A stretch of 64,000 nucleotides of DNA from an uncultured Subdoligranulum sp. (GTDB lineage: Bacteria; Bacillota; Clostridia; Oscillospirales; Ruminococcaceae), in contig CAJFFY010000007.1 of assembly GCA_904374465.1 (NCBI GenBank), forward strand, positions 1-64,000, given 5' to 3'. The position numbers were made by a program, and so were the translations under genes. A model generated the notes under the pieces. The model was not told the DNA's origin and ran no database searches. It worked only from the letters and a program-made list of their open reading frames with translations. This document shows positions 1 to 8,293 of the stretch, one piece after another. Every line of letters starts with the position of its first letter. Position 1 is the stretch's first letter.

Positions 1-1134
1 TCTCTTGATCCAGCCGGGCCATCGGTAATGGCAGCCTCGATCCGAATGAATAATTGGATGGGCATCCTGTGGAAGAGAAAGGATTGCACGGTCAAGCATT
101 GTATTTACCAATTGCGCATCTGGTTTGCTGCTAATGTTCCATGCTACCGGCATTCCATCATAGCAATCGATAATAGGAGAGAGATATACCTTTCCAGCAG
201 GTATAGAGAACTCTGTCACGTCGGTCAGCCACTTCTGATTCGGTTTGTCAGCCCTGAAATTCCGCTGTATTACATTTGGCACCTCAGGACTAATTTCTCC
301 TTTGTATGAACAATATTTCCTTGCACTTCTGCCTTTTACAAGCAACCTATTTTCACGCATGATCCGGCGGATCACCTTTTCGGAGAGAATGTAACCTTCG
401 CGATTCAAAACAGCTTTGATTCTGCGGTATCCATATCTTTCCTTGTTATTGTGAAAGATGGTCGTAATAATCTGGCAATCGTCCTTGTGCTTTTCTGAAA
501 AACACAAACGCTTCTTTTGATAATAGTAGCTGCTTTTGGCCATTTTAAGCTTTTTGAGCAATACAGGCAGTGGATATTTCGTTTTTAAGGCATCAACAAT
601 CACTGCCTTCTCCCCGTTGCTTAACGGAGTTTTGTTGATGCCTGGGTCTTTTTTTAGTACATCAATTGTTTGTTTGAGGATATCAATTTCCAGTTGCATG
701 TCTTGGACTTTTGCCTTTAATTCGTCGAGTTCCTTGGAAGGAGCAGGTGCCCCTGCAGTCAGTTTTCCTCTACTTCGCTCATTGGATGAATTCATTAACG
801 CAGCAGCACCTTTCTGGATATATTTACGCCGCCAGGCATAGATACTCGCTGTGCTATATCCTACTTCATTTGATACTGATTGTACATCTTCTCCCATCTC
901 AAAGCAACGATGAAGTATCTGAAGTTTTTGTTCTAATGGGGGATGCCGGGGATGATCCGCTGTGTTATATCCTCGGAAAGTAGACTTTCCCTCCGGCAGA
1001 ATTCGCTTACGATTGATCCAGTTATACAAAGTCTGTCTACGTGCTGGATATCCTAAAATCGTCATGGTTTTTGTTACTGATTTCGTCTCTTCATAAACCT
1101 CGAGAGCTTTGTAATATTGTTCCTCTGAATACAT
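1..1134 (-). mobile_element. IS3-family transposase, single ORF, C-terminus cut by window edge
   Basis: This frame stays open from an ATG at 1134 down to base 1, giving 378 residues with no stop. The N-terminal part has two helix-turn-helix-like segments (GYPARRQTLYNWI and GYSTASIYAWRRKY). A charged Leu-heptad coiled coil follows near residues 140-165. Next come the IS3 OrfB landmarks: an HTH_21 region around NNKERYGYRRI, then the rve integrase core with WLTDVTEF (first catalytic Asp) and HSDRGCHY (second Asp). The last acidic residue of the DDE triad lies beyond the left edge. OrfA- and OrfB-like parts are fused in one frame, whereas many IS3 elements need a -1 frameshift. An AAGGGAG ribosome site precedes the ATG. 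The element's right end probably falls at about 1160-1195. Target-site duplication cannot be tested because the other end is outside. Confidence 0.85.
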
Positions 1135-1205
1135 CTTTCAATCTCCCTTTTAAGTGTATCCAGTCCAACTTTTTGTCCGCACCTCCCCACCTAGAAAGAT
1201 TACAG

Positions 1206-1246
1206 AAAACGCTTGGTTTGAATAAAATCCAAACCAAGCGCTTTTT
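1206..1246 (-). terminator. Rho-independent terminator after the PHP phosphatase gene
   Basis: A 12-bp stem (AACGCTTGGTTT / AAACCAAGCGCT with one wobble) encloses an 11-base loop at 1208-1242. The T-run is stronger on the plus strand, so it may work in both directions. It overlaps the stop codon of the minus-strand gene at 1245. Confidence 0.75.
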
Positions 1247-1994
1247 AATTCCAATGTCCAAAACGGTACCGTGGCAGTATAGGATCTTCTAGCTCAATAT
1301 CTTTGCCGAGAAACACTCGTACAGAATTTTTCTGAAATCTTTTTTGCACACGAGGAGAGAGTTTTTCAAAACCATCCATCAAGTGAGCGGGACGCTTTTC
1401 CGGATGATGCGCATCTGTACAAAGTAGATGCACTAACTTCCAATCAATATACTTCTGTAACAATTTGGCCGTATGCCCTCCTCGGATCAGCCCCGAGGCA
1501 TTAATCTGCGCTAAAGCACCACCAGAAACCCAATGATACAGAAGCGTAGGATTCTCAGTTACATAAGGATACCTCTCAACATGCGCAATAATGGGGGTAA
1601 AACCTTGTTGTTGCACCTCAAACAGCACATCCTCAATCCCACTCGGATGAAAGCTGGTAGGGAGCTCTATAAGGATATAATCCGTGCCATAAAAAGCCAA
1701 TTTTCGAAGGTCCAAAGAGGGGAGAGCCGGTGTGAAATAAACTTCTGCGCCAGTCTTGAGGGCAAGCTGAATTTTGTTCTGCTTGATGGGTTCCACAATC
1801 GACGAAAAAGCCTTGCGGCGATTCACAATAAACTCTTCAATCGTTGTGCGTTCATAATAAAAGTGCGGTGTAAAGCAAATTCCCGCGACATTACTGTTCA
1901 GCTCCTGCTCCAGCAGTTGCATAGACATCTCTATATTTTTGGCTCCGTCATCAATTCCTGGAAGAATATGACAATGTAAGTCAACCAACTGCAT
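1245..1994 (-). CDS. PHP-family protein-tyrosine phosphatase (CpsB/CapC/YwqE type)
   Basis: This 249-residue protein opens with the metal-binding PHP signature HCHILPGIDDGA at residues 7-18. It keeps further metal-site motifs: FTPHFYY, the GAEVYF segment, IIAHVERYP near 138 and LCTDAHH near 191. Members of this family are manganese-dependent phosphatases that remove phosphate from the tyrosine cluster of the partner BY-kinase and so tune capsule or exopolysaccharide chain assembly. The kinase and the Wzz-type protein are immediately upstream on the same strand, which supports this reading. It is the last gene of the operon, with a terminator overlapping its stop. Base composition is AT-richer than the genes after 6 kb, possibly from transfer. 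Confidence 0.9.
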   Translation of the reverse strand: MQLVDLHCHILPGIDDGAKNIEMSMQLLEQELNSNVAGICFTPHFYYERTTIEEFIVNRRKAFSSIVEPIKQNKIQLALKTGAEVYFTPALPSLDLRKLAFYGTDYILIELPTSFHPSGIEDVLFEVQQQGFTPIIAHVERYPYVTENPTLLYHWVSGGALAQINASGLIRGGHTAKLLQKYIDWKLVHLLCTDAHHPEKRPAHLMDGFEKLSPRVQKRFQKNSVRVFLGKDIELEDPILPRYRFGHWN

Positions 1995-2006
1995 TCAGCG
2001 TACTCC

Positions 2007-2765
2007 TCAGTTTTTTTTCTTCTTGGATGATACTTTATCCTCATCCTCTTCTTCATGTTTATAGTAATCGTAGGTGTAAGAATAATAATAGCCATCCTTT
2101 TTACCGGCATGCTTGGCATTGTAACCGTTCAGAATCACACCAAGGATATGGGCATTGACAGAATCCAAGTTCTTTTTGCTGAGCTGTGCGCCCTGAATCG
2201 TTGTAACTCCGGGGCGAACAACCAGAACCACACCATCCACCAGACGACTCATAACCGCAGCATCAGTCACCACCGAAACCGGGGGAGTATCCACAATGAT
2301 ATAATCGAACGCTTCGCGGGCTGCTTTAACCAACGATGCCATCTTATCCGTCGACAGCATTTCAGCAGGGTTCGGCGGAATCGGACCGACCGGAAGAAGC
2401 GTAAACTCGGCGCCTCCCACAGACGCCATTGCTTCGGCCAAATTGCACTGACCGGCAATCACATTGGAAATACCAGGATGCGAACGTTTTACATTCAGAT
2501 AGCGGGAAAGAGAACCTTTACGCAGATCACAGTCCATCAGAAGAACGCGTTTTCCTCCTTCCGCAAGAGTCATAGAGAGGTTAATGGCCACATTGCTCTT
2601 ACCTTCTTCAGGAACAGAAGAGGTAATCAAAATGACTTTGCTATCTGTGGAGCCTGACAAAAAGGAAAGGTTAGTGCGTAACGATTTGTAAGCTTCCACA
2701 TACTGGAATGGGGCATTAGGGCCCACCAACATCAATTTACGGTGGGAGTGCTTATTCTTAGCCAT
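2007..2765 (-). CDS. Capsular/exopolysaccharide tyrosine autokinase (CpsD/CapB family)
   Basis: This is a 252-residue cytoplasmic BY-kinase. The Walker A motif is SSVPEEGKSN near residues 49-58, the A' motif LLMDCDLRKG near 75-84, and the Walker B segment IIVDTPP near 155. The C-terminus has a dense tyrosine cluster (GYYYSYTYDYY) followed by acidic then lysine-rich residues. Such a cluster is the autophosphorylation site that in this family is activated by the cytosolic tail of a CpsC/Wzz partner and reversed by the PHP phosphatase. Both partners are adjacent. Its start lies directly at the stop of the Wzz gene, which suggests translational coupling. No glycosyltransferases are in view, so the polymer controlled is unknown. 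Confidence 0.92.
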   Translation of the reverse strand: MAKNKHSHRKLMLVGPNAPFQYVEAYKSLRTNLSFLSGSTDSKVILITSSVPEEGKSNVAINLSMTLAEGGKRVLLMDCDLRKGSLSRYLNVKRSHPGISNVIAGQCNLAEAMASVGGAEFTLLPVGPIPPNPAEMLSTDKMASLVKAAREAFDYIIVDTPPVSVVTDAAVMSRLVDGVVLVVRPGVTTIQGAQLSKKNLDSVNAHILGVILNGYNAKHAGKKDGYYYSYTYDYYKHEEEDEDKVSSKKKKN

Positions 2766-3493
2766 TATTGTTTACCTCCCATATCGTAATCCGGAATGAC
2801 ACCCACAACCGGCAGATCCAGGTATTTACGAACATCGTCTTCACTCTTTATCTTGTTATCCAGCAGTTCCCGCAGGACTACAATACCCACACTAACAACA
2901 AGACCAAGCAGTGCAGCGATAGCAGTGTTCTTCATAACATTCGGGGAAACTGGATCCGGTGTCACAGATGCCTGCGAAATTAGCTTTACCGAGCCTGCTT
3001 CTACCGATTCCAAAATGACATTCGGAGAAATCGCCGTAATTTGCTCGCAAACCTGCCGTGCCCACTCAGGATTATCGCTCTGAACGGTAATCTGCATGAC
3101 CTGAGTTTCGTCAACAGCCGTTACATTTACACGTTCTTTCAATTCATCATAGGTTAGGGAAAGCCCCAGATTATTAATAACCTGCTGCAAAACTGTATCG
3201 CTTTTAATAATGATACTATAGGTAGAAACCAATTTTGTGGCGGAATTAATCTGGTCACTGGTGACGTTGGCGGTCGTATCCTGCCGGGTATTGACAATCA
3301 TCAGGGCAGAAGCTTGATACTGAGGGACCATTACAAATCGGGAAACGCCAAATCCAGCGACAGCTGCGATGACTGTGACTAAAATAATCACCAGAATGTG
3401 CTGGCGCACTACCTGTAATACCTCCAGAAGGTCGATGGTATCATAATCATCATCTGTCATGGCGGCATTTTGCATCGTTTGATTCGTCGTCAT
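2765..3493 (-). CDS. Wzz/CpsC-type polysaccharide chain-length regulator
   Basis: The protein has 242 residues and two membrane segments, one near 33-55 (VRQHILVIILVTVIAAVAGF) and one near 188-210, with an extracytoplasmic loop between them. The Pro-rich SPNVM stretch just before the second segment is typical of Wzz proteins (PxxP region). In Gram-positive bacteria CpsC/CapA proteins act as membrane adaptors that activate the separate tyrosine kinase encoded next door. The short cytosolic C-terminus ends at residue 242. The start ATG overlaps the stop of the preceding membrane-protein gene by four bases (ATGA), so the two are translationally coupled. Confidence 0.9.
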   Translation of the reverse strand: MTTNQTMQNAAMTDDDYDTIDLLEVLQVVRQHILVIILVTVIAAVAGFGVSRFVMVPQYQASALMIVNTRQDTTANVTSDQINSATKLVSTYSIIIKSDTVLQQVINNLGLSLTYDELKERVNVTAVDETQVMQITVQSDNPEWARQVCEQITAISPNVILESVEAGSVKLISQASVTPDPVSPNVMKNTAIAALLGLVVSVGIVVLRELLDNKIKSEDDVRKYLDLPVVGVIPDYDMGGKQ

Positions 3494-4365
3494 ACTTCTT
3501 TTCCTTCCATTTTACTCATGCGGTGTTTGGCCTTCCGGCGTGCTGCGATTTCGAGAGCAATCAACGCGGCAGAGATGACAACGTAGATGCCCAAGAAAAT
3601 ACCGAAAGACGTAAACATCCCATGGATGTAGTTACAAACCAGCAATTTTAAAGAGGTGGGGGAGATGTTCAGATTTCCTAGGTTCAGCATCGGATACGCG
3701 GCAAAGGTAAGTATCGCACATACGATTGCCGATGTAAGCAGGCTGAAAGTCAACAGCCGCACCTTGAAAGGAGCAGAACCGCGTGGCTTGGTGATAAAGA
3801 AGATGGACACCAGTGCCAGCAGCAGGCATACAATCAAAGCGACGAGGGCATACCCTTCCATTTTGTCGATAAAACCGGCCATCTGGCTGACCAGCGGTAC
3901 ACAGACATAATTATCATAATCTGCCTGGCAGGCATCCGCCACCAGTTCCAGAGCGCTCTCCACATCCGCAGTCACTTCGTAGCCACGGGAAGCTGCGTCT
4001 TCCTTCATGGTGGTCATGGCTGCCTCATGGATCTCCGGGTGTTCCTGCATGGAAATGTCCCCGGCATACATGGCGTCCACGGCCTTACCCAAATCGACTT
4101 CAATCTGTTCGGGAGAAATAAAACTGGTAATCACATCCGGGGAGAAGCCAGCCGCAGCGCCGTAACTTTCGTAGTTTTCACACAGAGATTCGTACACGGC
4201 CGTGGCATAGGAGCTCTTCTGCAGTGCACTCTTATAATACCCGGCGCGGCCCAAGGTGATCATTAAAACCACTGCCAGTGCAATGCCTACCAAAAATAGG
4301 GAAAGCAGATACGAAAGAATCATCTGAGAGACATTGGAGGCTCCCTTTGCAGTTTTTTTACTCAT
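3490..4365 (-). CDS. Hypothetical four-TM membrane protein in the sortase/capsule operon
   Basis: I do not recognise this 291-residue protein. It has an N-terminal membrane segment at about 16-38, an external acidic, helix-rich domain from about 40 to 165, then three more membrane segments near 172-192, 205-230 and 250-275. A basic tail (ARRKAKHRMSK) follows, expected in the cytoplasm. It lies between the sortase and the Wzz gene with a few bases or an overlap on either side, so it is co-transcribed with both. A role in coupling surface-protein anchoring or polymer export is possible but is only inferred from position. A GGAGGG ribosome site precedes the ATG. Confidence 0.75.
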   Translation of the reverse strand: MSKKTAKGASNVSQMILSYLLSLFLVGIALAVVLMITLGRAGYYKSALQKSSYATAVYESLCENYESYGAAAGFSPDVITSFISPEQIEVDLGKAVDAMYAGDISMQEHPEIHEAAMTTMKEDAASRGYEVTADVESALELVADACQADYDNYVCVPLVSQMAGFIDKMEGYALVALIVCLLLALVSIFFITKPRGSAPFKVRLLTFSLLTSAIVCAILTFAAYPMLNLGNLNISPTSLKLLVCNYIHGMFTSFGIFLGIYVVISAALIALEIAARRKAKHRMSKMEGKEV

Positions 4366-4370
4366 TGGAA

Positions 4371-5087
4371 TCAGCCCTCCCCGTCAACCAGGACTGGCCC
4401 GGAGACATATTTGGCATAGACAAAGTAACGATCCGAGGTGAAGCCCAGGGCATCAAACGGATAGCAAGTGTACATAATCAGATTTTCATCCGTCCGGGTA
4501 AAATCGTAGGCGGTAGCATCCTGATAGTCCTTCACGCCCATATCCGTCACTTCATAGGTGTATGTGCCATAGTGGGTTTCGATGGTAACGATATCACCCA
4601 CTTCAACCTGCTGGAGACCGTTGAAGAAGGTATTGTTATGACCCGCCAGGAGGATTGTCTTGCCCTCGCCAGGAATGCCGACGCCCACATCATCTTTGAA
4701 AGTACCAACACCCTTATTCAGCGTAGCGGTATCGTCACCGTAGTAAAGAGGCGCGCTGACCGTGGTACCCTCGATGGAAATTTCACCATAACGGTCGCCA
4801 GGGTAGGGGTAGGTGATAGACTGTTTGTCGATAGTCTGCGCTGTATTATTCTGCGCCGCAGTTCCGTTCTGTGCATCGGCAATGGCCTGTGAATAGAGGT
4901 CACGGTTGGTCTCAATTTCCTCTGACTTGGAAAAGAACCAACCAACCATTTCCTTATAGGGGCTGAGCAAAGCATTCCCCAATAGGAACAAGGCACCGAT
5001 GGAGATCACCGCAAAAAGAATGGGCACAGCAATGTACGCGGCCCAACTTTTGCGGAGGAACGAGCGATTGCTCGACGAATGGGTCAT
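4371..5087 (-). CDS. Sortase (class D-like transpeptidase)
   Basis: This 238-residue protein has an N-terminal signal anchor near residues 15-38 and a beta-barrel sortase domain from about 95. The catalytic residues are visible: His in AGHNNTFF near 149, Cys in YTCYPF near 208 and Arg in TSDRYFVY near 220. Sortases cut an LPxTG-like motif and join the protein to the cell wall or a pilin. The probable substrate is the small secreted protein encoded 168 bp upstream on the same strand. An AGGAGG ribosome site sits 11 bases before the ATG. Classes D and E are hard to separate by eye, so the class is tentative; the family assignment is firm. Confidence 0.9.
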   Translation of the reverse strand: MTHSSSNRSFLRKSWAAYIAVPILFAVISIGALFLLGNALLSPYKEMVGWFFSKSEEIETNRDLYSQAIADAQNGTAAQNNTAQTIDKQSITYPYPGDRYGEISIEGTTVSAPLYYGDDTATLNKGVGTFKDDVGVGIPGEGKTILLAGHNNTFFNGLQQVEVGDIVTIETHYGTYTYEVTDMGVKDYQDATAYDFTRTDENLIMYTCYPFDALGFTSDRYFVYAKYVSGPVLVDGEG

Positions 5088-5131
5088 AAGTTCAATTCCT
5101 CCTGCATCCTATAATTTTCGCTTGGAGTAGA

Positions 5132-5167
5132 CAACCGTTTTCGGCGCATAGAACGCGAAAACGGTTG
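5132..5167 (-). repeat. 12-bp perfect inverted repeat before the sortase gene
   Basis: CAACCGTTTTCG at 5132-5143 pairs exactly with CGAAAACGGTTG at 5156-5167. It lies 45 bp upstream of the sortase start on the minus strand and lacks a T-run, so it is more likely a leader or processing hairpin than a terminator. Confidence 0.6.
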
Positions 5168-5211
5168 AATCAGTCTATTTAAAAACGGCAAAAACCGTGG
5201 TAATACGCAAA

Positions 5212-5241
5212 ATCGAAAGGAAGCCGAAGCCCCCTTTCGAT
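5212..5241 (-). terminator. Hairpin between the surface-protein and sortase genes
   Basis: ATCGAAAGG at 5212-5220 pairs with CCTTTCGAT at 5233-5241. On the minus strand a short TTTTG run follows. It lies 14 bp past the surface-protein stop and could be a leaky terminator that sets a high surface-protein to sortase ratio. That role is inferred. Confidence 0.55.
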
Positions 5242-5254
5242 CTAGGCTCGGGGA

Positions 5255-5773
5255 TTACTCCTCGCGCTTACGGACGGCCAGAGCCATGACGCCAACGACA
5301 GTCATCAGGGAGACGACCATCAGAACGGCGCTGTTGTCGCCAGTGGCCTTGATAACGCTGCTGGAAGCAGTGCTACCGGTGCCAACGACCACGTCGCCGA
5401 CAGCATACATGTTGCCAGAGGTGGCGGTCACGCGGACCAGGTTGCTGCCAACAGCGCTGACGGTAACCTTCAGGTCCTCAAAGCCCTTCATGCCACGGAT
5501 GATGCTAGCAGCAGTATCCGCATTGGCCTGAACGGTGGCCAGGCTGGAACCCTGAGAGGAAACGAACAGAGCGTCCGCATTGCTCTTCAGAGAGCCGGCA
5601 CTAGCGGCCAGGGACTTGGCCTGCTCCTGGGTCAGGGTACCGGTAACGGTAACGCCTTTCGCCAGCATGTAAGCCTTGACGTCGGAAGTGGTATCAGCAA
5701 AAGCGCAGGTTGCGAAAACGCAAGCCATCACAACGCTGACGACCACCGCGAAGAGTTTCTTCATCTTGTTCAT
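5255..5773 (-). CDS. Small secreted cell-wall-anchored protein, probable sortase substrate
   Basis: This 172-residue protein has a classical signal peptide (MNKMKKLFAVVVSV then a cleavable ATCAFA-DT near 26) and an Ala/Ser/Thr-rich middle of about 110 residues. The C-terminus is a sorting signal: IKATGDNS near 141, a hydrophobic stretch of about 20 residues and a basic tail RKREE. The motif fits the xPxTGD(N) class except that lysine replaces proline. The sortase gene is next downstream. A strong AAAGGAGG ribosome site, a consensus promoter at 5954-5982 and a long structured leader suggest high expression. No domain in the middle part is recognisable; a structural or adhesion role is only a guess. 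Confidence 0.75.
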   Translation of the reverse strand: MNKMKKLFAVVVSVVMACVFATCAFADTTSDVKAYMLAKGVTVTGTLTQEQAKSLAASAGSLKSNADALFVSSQGSSLATVQANADTAASIIRGMKGFEDLKVTVSAVGSNLVRVTATSGNMYAVGDVVVGTGSTASSSVIKATGDNSAVLMVVSLMTVVGVMALAVRKREE

Positions 5774-5801
5774 GGGAAGTGTCCTCCTTTCCTCGAATAT
5801 T

Positions 5802-5834
5802 TATATAAAATGTAGTTAGACTACACTTTATATA
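5802..5834 (-). promoter_or_regulatory. 15-bp hairpin just upstream of the surface-protein ribosome site
   Basis: Arms 5802-5816 and 5820-5834 pair with a single mismatch around a three-base loop. The base of the stem lies within 15 bases of the AAAGGAGG site. It may stabilise the mRNA or gate translation. A weaker 7-bp stem lies at 5853-5877. Confidence 0.5.
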
Positions 5835-5953
5835 CAAAGGTGCGTTCAGCAGAGAAGTCGCAGGGAAACGGACTTCTGCGAACTTGGTATTCATGAATTT
5901 TCTGAACTAGACAGCACTGAGCTTGCAGACATAAAAAATTCATGATTGTTGTC

Positions 5954-5982
5954 ATTATACCTTATTTTCCTTATAAATTCAA
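5954..5982 (-). promoter_or_regulatory. Sigma-A promoter of the surface-protein/sortase/capsule-regulator operon
   Basis: On the minus strand the -35 is TTGAAT (5977-5982) and the -10 is TATAAT (5954-5959), separated by 17 bp. The predicted transcript starts near 5947 and has a leader of about 170 bases. Confidence 0.75.
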
Positions 5983-6229
5983 CCTGGAATTTTTGGGAAG
6001 TGGATCAATCTGCAAACATTTTGTCGTTTTACACAAATTTGACTTGAATGCTCTTCCTATATAAAACATTTTTCTTGGATGTAACCTTCTATAAAGCCAG
6101 GCTGTATGTAATTTCAAAAAGTCCGTTGTCGCAATTGGTACCCATGCACTTATAATGGTATAAAACCAGTTGTCGCGAAAAAGGGCGAAAAAGAGGATTT
6201 GGAGGAAATTTTTCTACAAAAAACAAGAA

Positions 6230-6272
6230 GACCCGACGGAACAACAGAACAAACGTCGCTCCAGCGGGTCCT
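6230..6272 (-). terminator. Probable terminator of the two-component operon
   Basis: GACCCG at 6230-6235 can pair with CGGGTC at 6265-6270, with partial pairing extending inward. On the minus strand it is followed by TTCTTGTTTTTTG. The stem is imperfect and the loop long, so confidence is moderate. Confidence 0.5.
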
Positions 6273-6275
6273 TTA

Positions 6276-7589
6276 TCATTTTTGTATTTTCGGTAAGGCC
6301 AGGGTAAAAGTGGCACCGCCTCCCGGCGTATCCGTGACAACAAGAGAGGCGCCGTGCAACCGGGCCAGTTCCTTCGCCATCGAAAGCCCCAGGCCGAAAT
6401 TTCGCTTGTTGGTACGGCTCACATCTGCCCGGTAAAACCGTTCAAAGATATGCGGTTTTGCCTCATCGGGAATGCCGGGACCATGGTCCACCACCGAAAT
6501 CGTCACAGTGCCATTTTTTCCACTTGGCCGAAGCACAAGTTCGATGGAGGTTTCGGCCGGAGTATGCTCGATGGCATTGTTCAGCAGGATGGCCAACAAC
6601 TGCCGCAAGCGCTCTTCGTCGGCCCGGATGGCCGGTACCATTTCCTGCGGCAAGGAGAGGGTTAAAGTTTGTCCCTGCTCCCGCGCCACCAGATAGAACT
6701 GGTCATAGATTTCGATACAGAGATTGTCGGGAGCCAAAGGCTCGAGGTGGGCCGGTAGATTCCCCAAATCGCCGTTGGCCAACAGCAGCAAATCATCGAT
6801 GAGGCGGCTCATCCGGTCCGCTTCTTTCTGAGAATTATGCAAAAGCACCGTTTGCCGTTCCGGGGATAAGTCCCCGTCCACAGCCTGCAAACTGGTTTTG
6901 ATGACCGCCAAGGGGCTGCGCAGTTCATGGCTGGCCGCCGCGATGAACTCCTTCTGCCGGCGCATGGCCAGGGCTGTGGGGGCCAGGGCTTTTCCGGTCA
7001 ACCAGAAGGAGATGAGTGCCAACAGGGCACTGCCCACAACCCAAAGTCCCGCATATTGCAGGGCGGACAGCACCTCATGCCGAGCCAAAAAACTCTTGTC
7101 CTGCAAGGAGGCCACCATCAGGTATGCACCTGTTTCTCCGCGGGGGAGCAGCGCCAGAGCCATAAAGTAGGAGTCGGAGGCATTACCGGCCATGGTGCCG
7201 TGGGCTTCCTGACGAAAGACGGCCCCCGCACTGTCCCGCCGGGACATGTCCAACAATTGTCCCGCCGCTTCCAGTACCAGGGCTTCCAGTTCCGCCCGTG
7301 GTGTCCGACTGGCAAGACTTCCTTCATAATGAAGCGAAGCCCCATTATCCTTTAGAAATAACAGACACTCTGTACCTTGTTCCTGTTCTGCCAGCCAGGC
7401 ATCGGACACCGAATCCGCATCGGCCAGGCGGTCGCAGAGAGAGGAGAAGTTATTTTCAAAGAGCTGTTCCGCACTGCGCCGATACTGCTCTTCCGAGAGC
7501 CGCCAGGTCACAAGCAAAGCACCAGCCAACACCAGCGCCGTCATAGCGGTCATCAGAAGGGTCAGGCGGCGTCGCAATTTGGAAATCAT
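6276..7589 (-). CDS. Sensor histidine kinase (HisKA type)
   Basis: The 437-residue protein has a first membrane segment at about 10-28, an external sensor region of about 140 residues and a second segment near 178-197. The dimerisation/phosphoacceptor box ASHELRSPLAVIK (His near 240) follows. The ATPase domain shows the N box (LNNAIEHT), G1 (DHGPGIP), F box (FERFYR), G2 (GLGLSMA) and a C-terminal GGGATFTL. No HAMP domain is obvious. Its stop lies just before a terminator and its start is two bases from the end of the response-regulator gene. The divergent transporter operon at 8405 is the likely target, which is inferred from location and the shared control region. Confidence 0.93.
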   Translation of the reverse strand: MISKLRRRLTLLMTAMTALVLAGALLVTWRLSEEQYRRSAEQLFENNFSSLCDRLADADSVSDAWLAEQEQGTECLLFLKDNGASLHYEGSLASRTPRAELEALVLEAAGQLLDMSRRDSAGAVFRQEAHGTMAGNASDSYFMALALLPRGETGAYLMVASLQDKSFLARHEVLSALQYAGLWVVGSALLALISFWLTGKALAPTALAMRRQKEFIAAASHELRSPLAVIKTSLQAVDGDLSPERQTVLLHNSQKEADRMSRLIDDLLLLANGDLGNLPAHLEPLAPDNLCIEIYDQFYLVAREQGQTLTLSLPQEMVPAIRADEERLRQLLAILLNNAIEHTPAETSIELVLRPSGKNGTVTISVVDHGPGIPDEAKPHIFERFYRADVSRTNKRNFGLGLSMAKELARLHGASLVVTDTPGGGATFTLALPKIQK

Positions 7590-7591
7590 CT

Positions 7592-8260
7592 TTACACCTC
7601 AAACTTATAGCCGCTTCCGCGCACCGTCACAACCCGGGAAGTACTGCCCACCGATTGCAACCGGCGGCGTACAAAATGGATGTAACAGTCCAGATTGGCG
7701 TCTTCCACCTCGGCCATAGGCCCCCAGACCTGGGCCAGAAGACCTGATCGCGATTGCAGATGGCCGGGACTGCGCAGCAGGGCTTCCAGCAAATCGCATT
7801 CCCGTTTGGTCAGACTGACCGTTCCCTTGGGGCCGGTCAGCGTCAACTCGGTGGGGGAGAGGGCCAGGTCACCGCTTCGCATCGTAGGGTCCACCGCCGT
7901 TCCGGGGCGGCGGGTCAGCGCCCGCAGCCGGGCCAGCAGTTCCCTTGTGTCAAAGGGTTTGGCCAGATAATCATCGGCCCCAGCATCCAGACCGTCCACC
8001 CGTTCTCCGATCCCCGAAAGAGCGGTCAACATCAGAACCGGCGTTACCACGCCGCCGGTGCGTGCAGCACGCAGCAGGCTGAGACCGTCGAGTCCCTGTA
8101 GCATCCGGTCCAGGATACACACATCATAGGCGCCGCTGGTGAGCAGCGCCAATCCGTCGGGGCCGTTGTGTGCAAAATCCACCCGAAAAGCGGCGGCTTC
8201 CAGGGCAGGCCGCAGCGCTTCGCAGAGGGCTGCATCATCTTCTATCATCAAAATCCGCAT
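7592..8260 (-). CDS. OmpR/PhoB-family response regulator
   Basis: This 222-residue regulator has a receiver domain with acidic pocket MIEDDA at residues 5-10, phosphoacceptor Asp in CILDRML near 51, Thr in MLTALS near 79 and Lys in YLAKPFD near 101. A winged-helix DNA-binding domain at the C-terminus carries LTKRECDLLEALL and VVTVRGSGYKFEV. I chose the ATG at 8260 because an AGGAG site sits just upstream and residue 1 then starts the receiver fold; an upstream in-frame ATG at 8302 would fall in the promoter. It probably binds the 11-bp tandem repeat at 8308-8329 and controls both itself and the divergent operon. Confidence 0.94.
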   Translation of the reverse strand: MRILMIEDDAALCEALRPALEAAAFRVDFAHNGPDGLALLTSGAYDVCILDRMLQGLDGLSLLRAARTGGVVTPVLMLTALSGIGERVDGLDAGADDYLAKPFDTRELLARLRALTRRPGTAVDPTMRSGDLALSPTELTLTGPKGTVSLTKRECDLLEALLRSPGHLQSRSGLLAQVWGPMAEVEDANLDCYIHFVRRRLQSVGSTSRVVTVRGSGYKFEV

Positions 8261-8293
8261 TCCATACTCCTGTATTTTCAAAAACTTTCCTTT

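Larger units (their letters stand above)
5774..6229. other. Noncoding region: leader and promoter of the surface protein plus unassigned spacer
   Basis: No coding ORF is supported here. Bases 5774-5947 form the probable untranslated leader of the surface-protein gene, with two hairpins. Bases 5954-5982 are its promoter. Bases 5983-6229 hold nothing I can name. They include two GTTGTCGC copies about 45 bp apart (near 6125 and 6169); the first sits in AAAGTCCGTTGTCGC, whose first 12 bases match a repeat copy at 17955. Confidence 0.6.

Noticed and set aside
6040..6075. Plus-strand TTGACT ... TATAAA promoter-like sequence
   Set aside because: Spacer is about 15-16 bp and no plus-strand gene or RNA is evident downstream.
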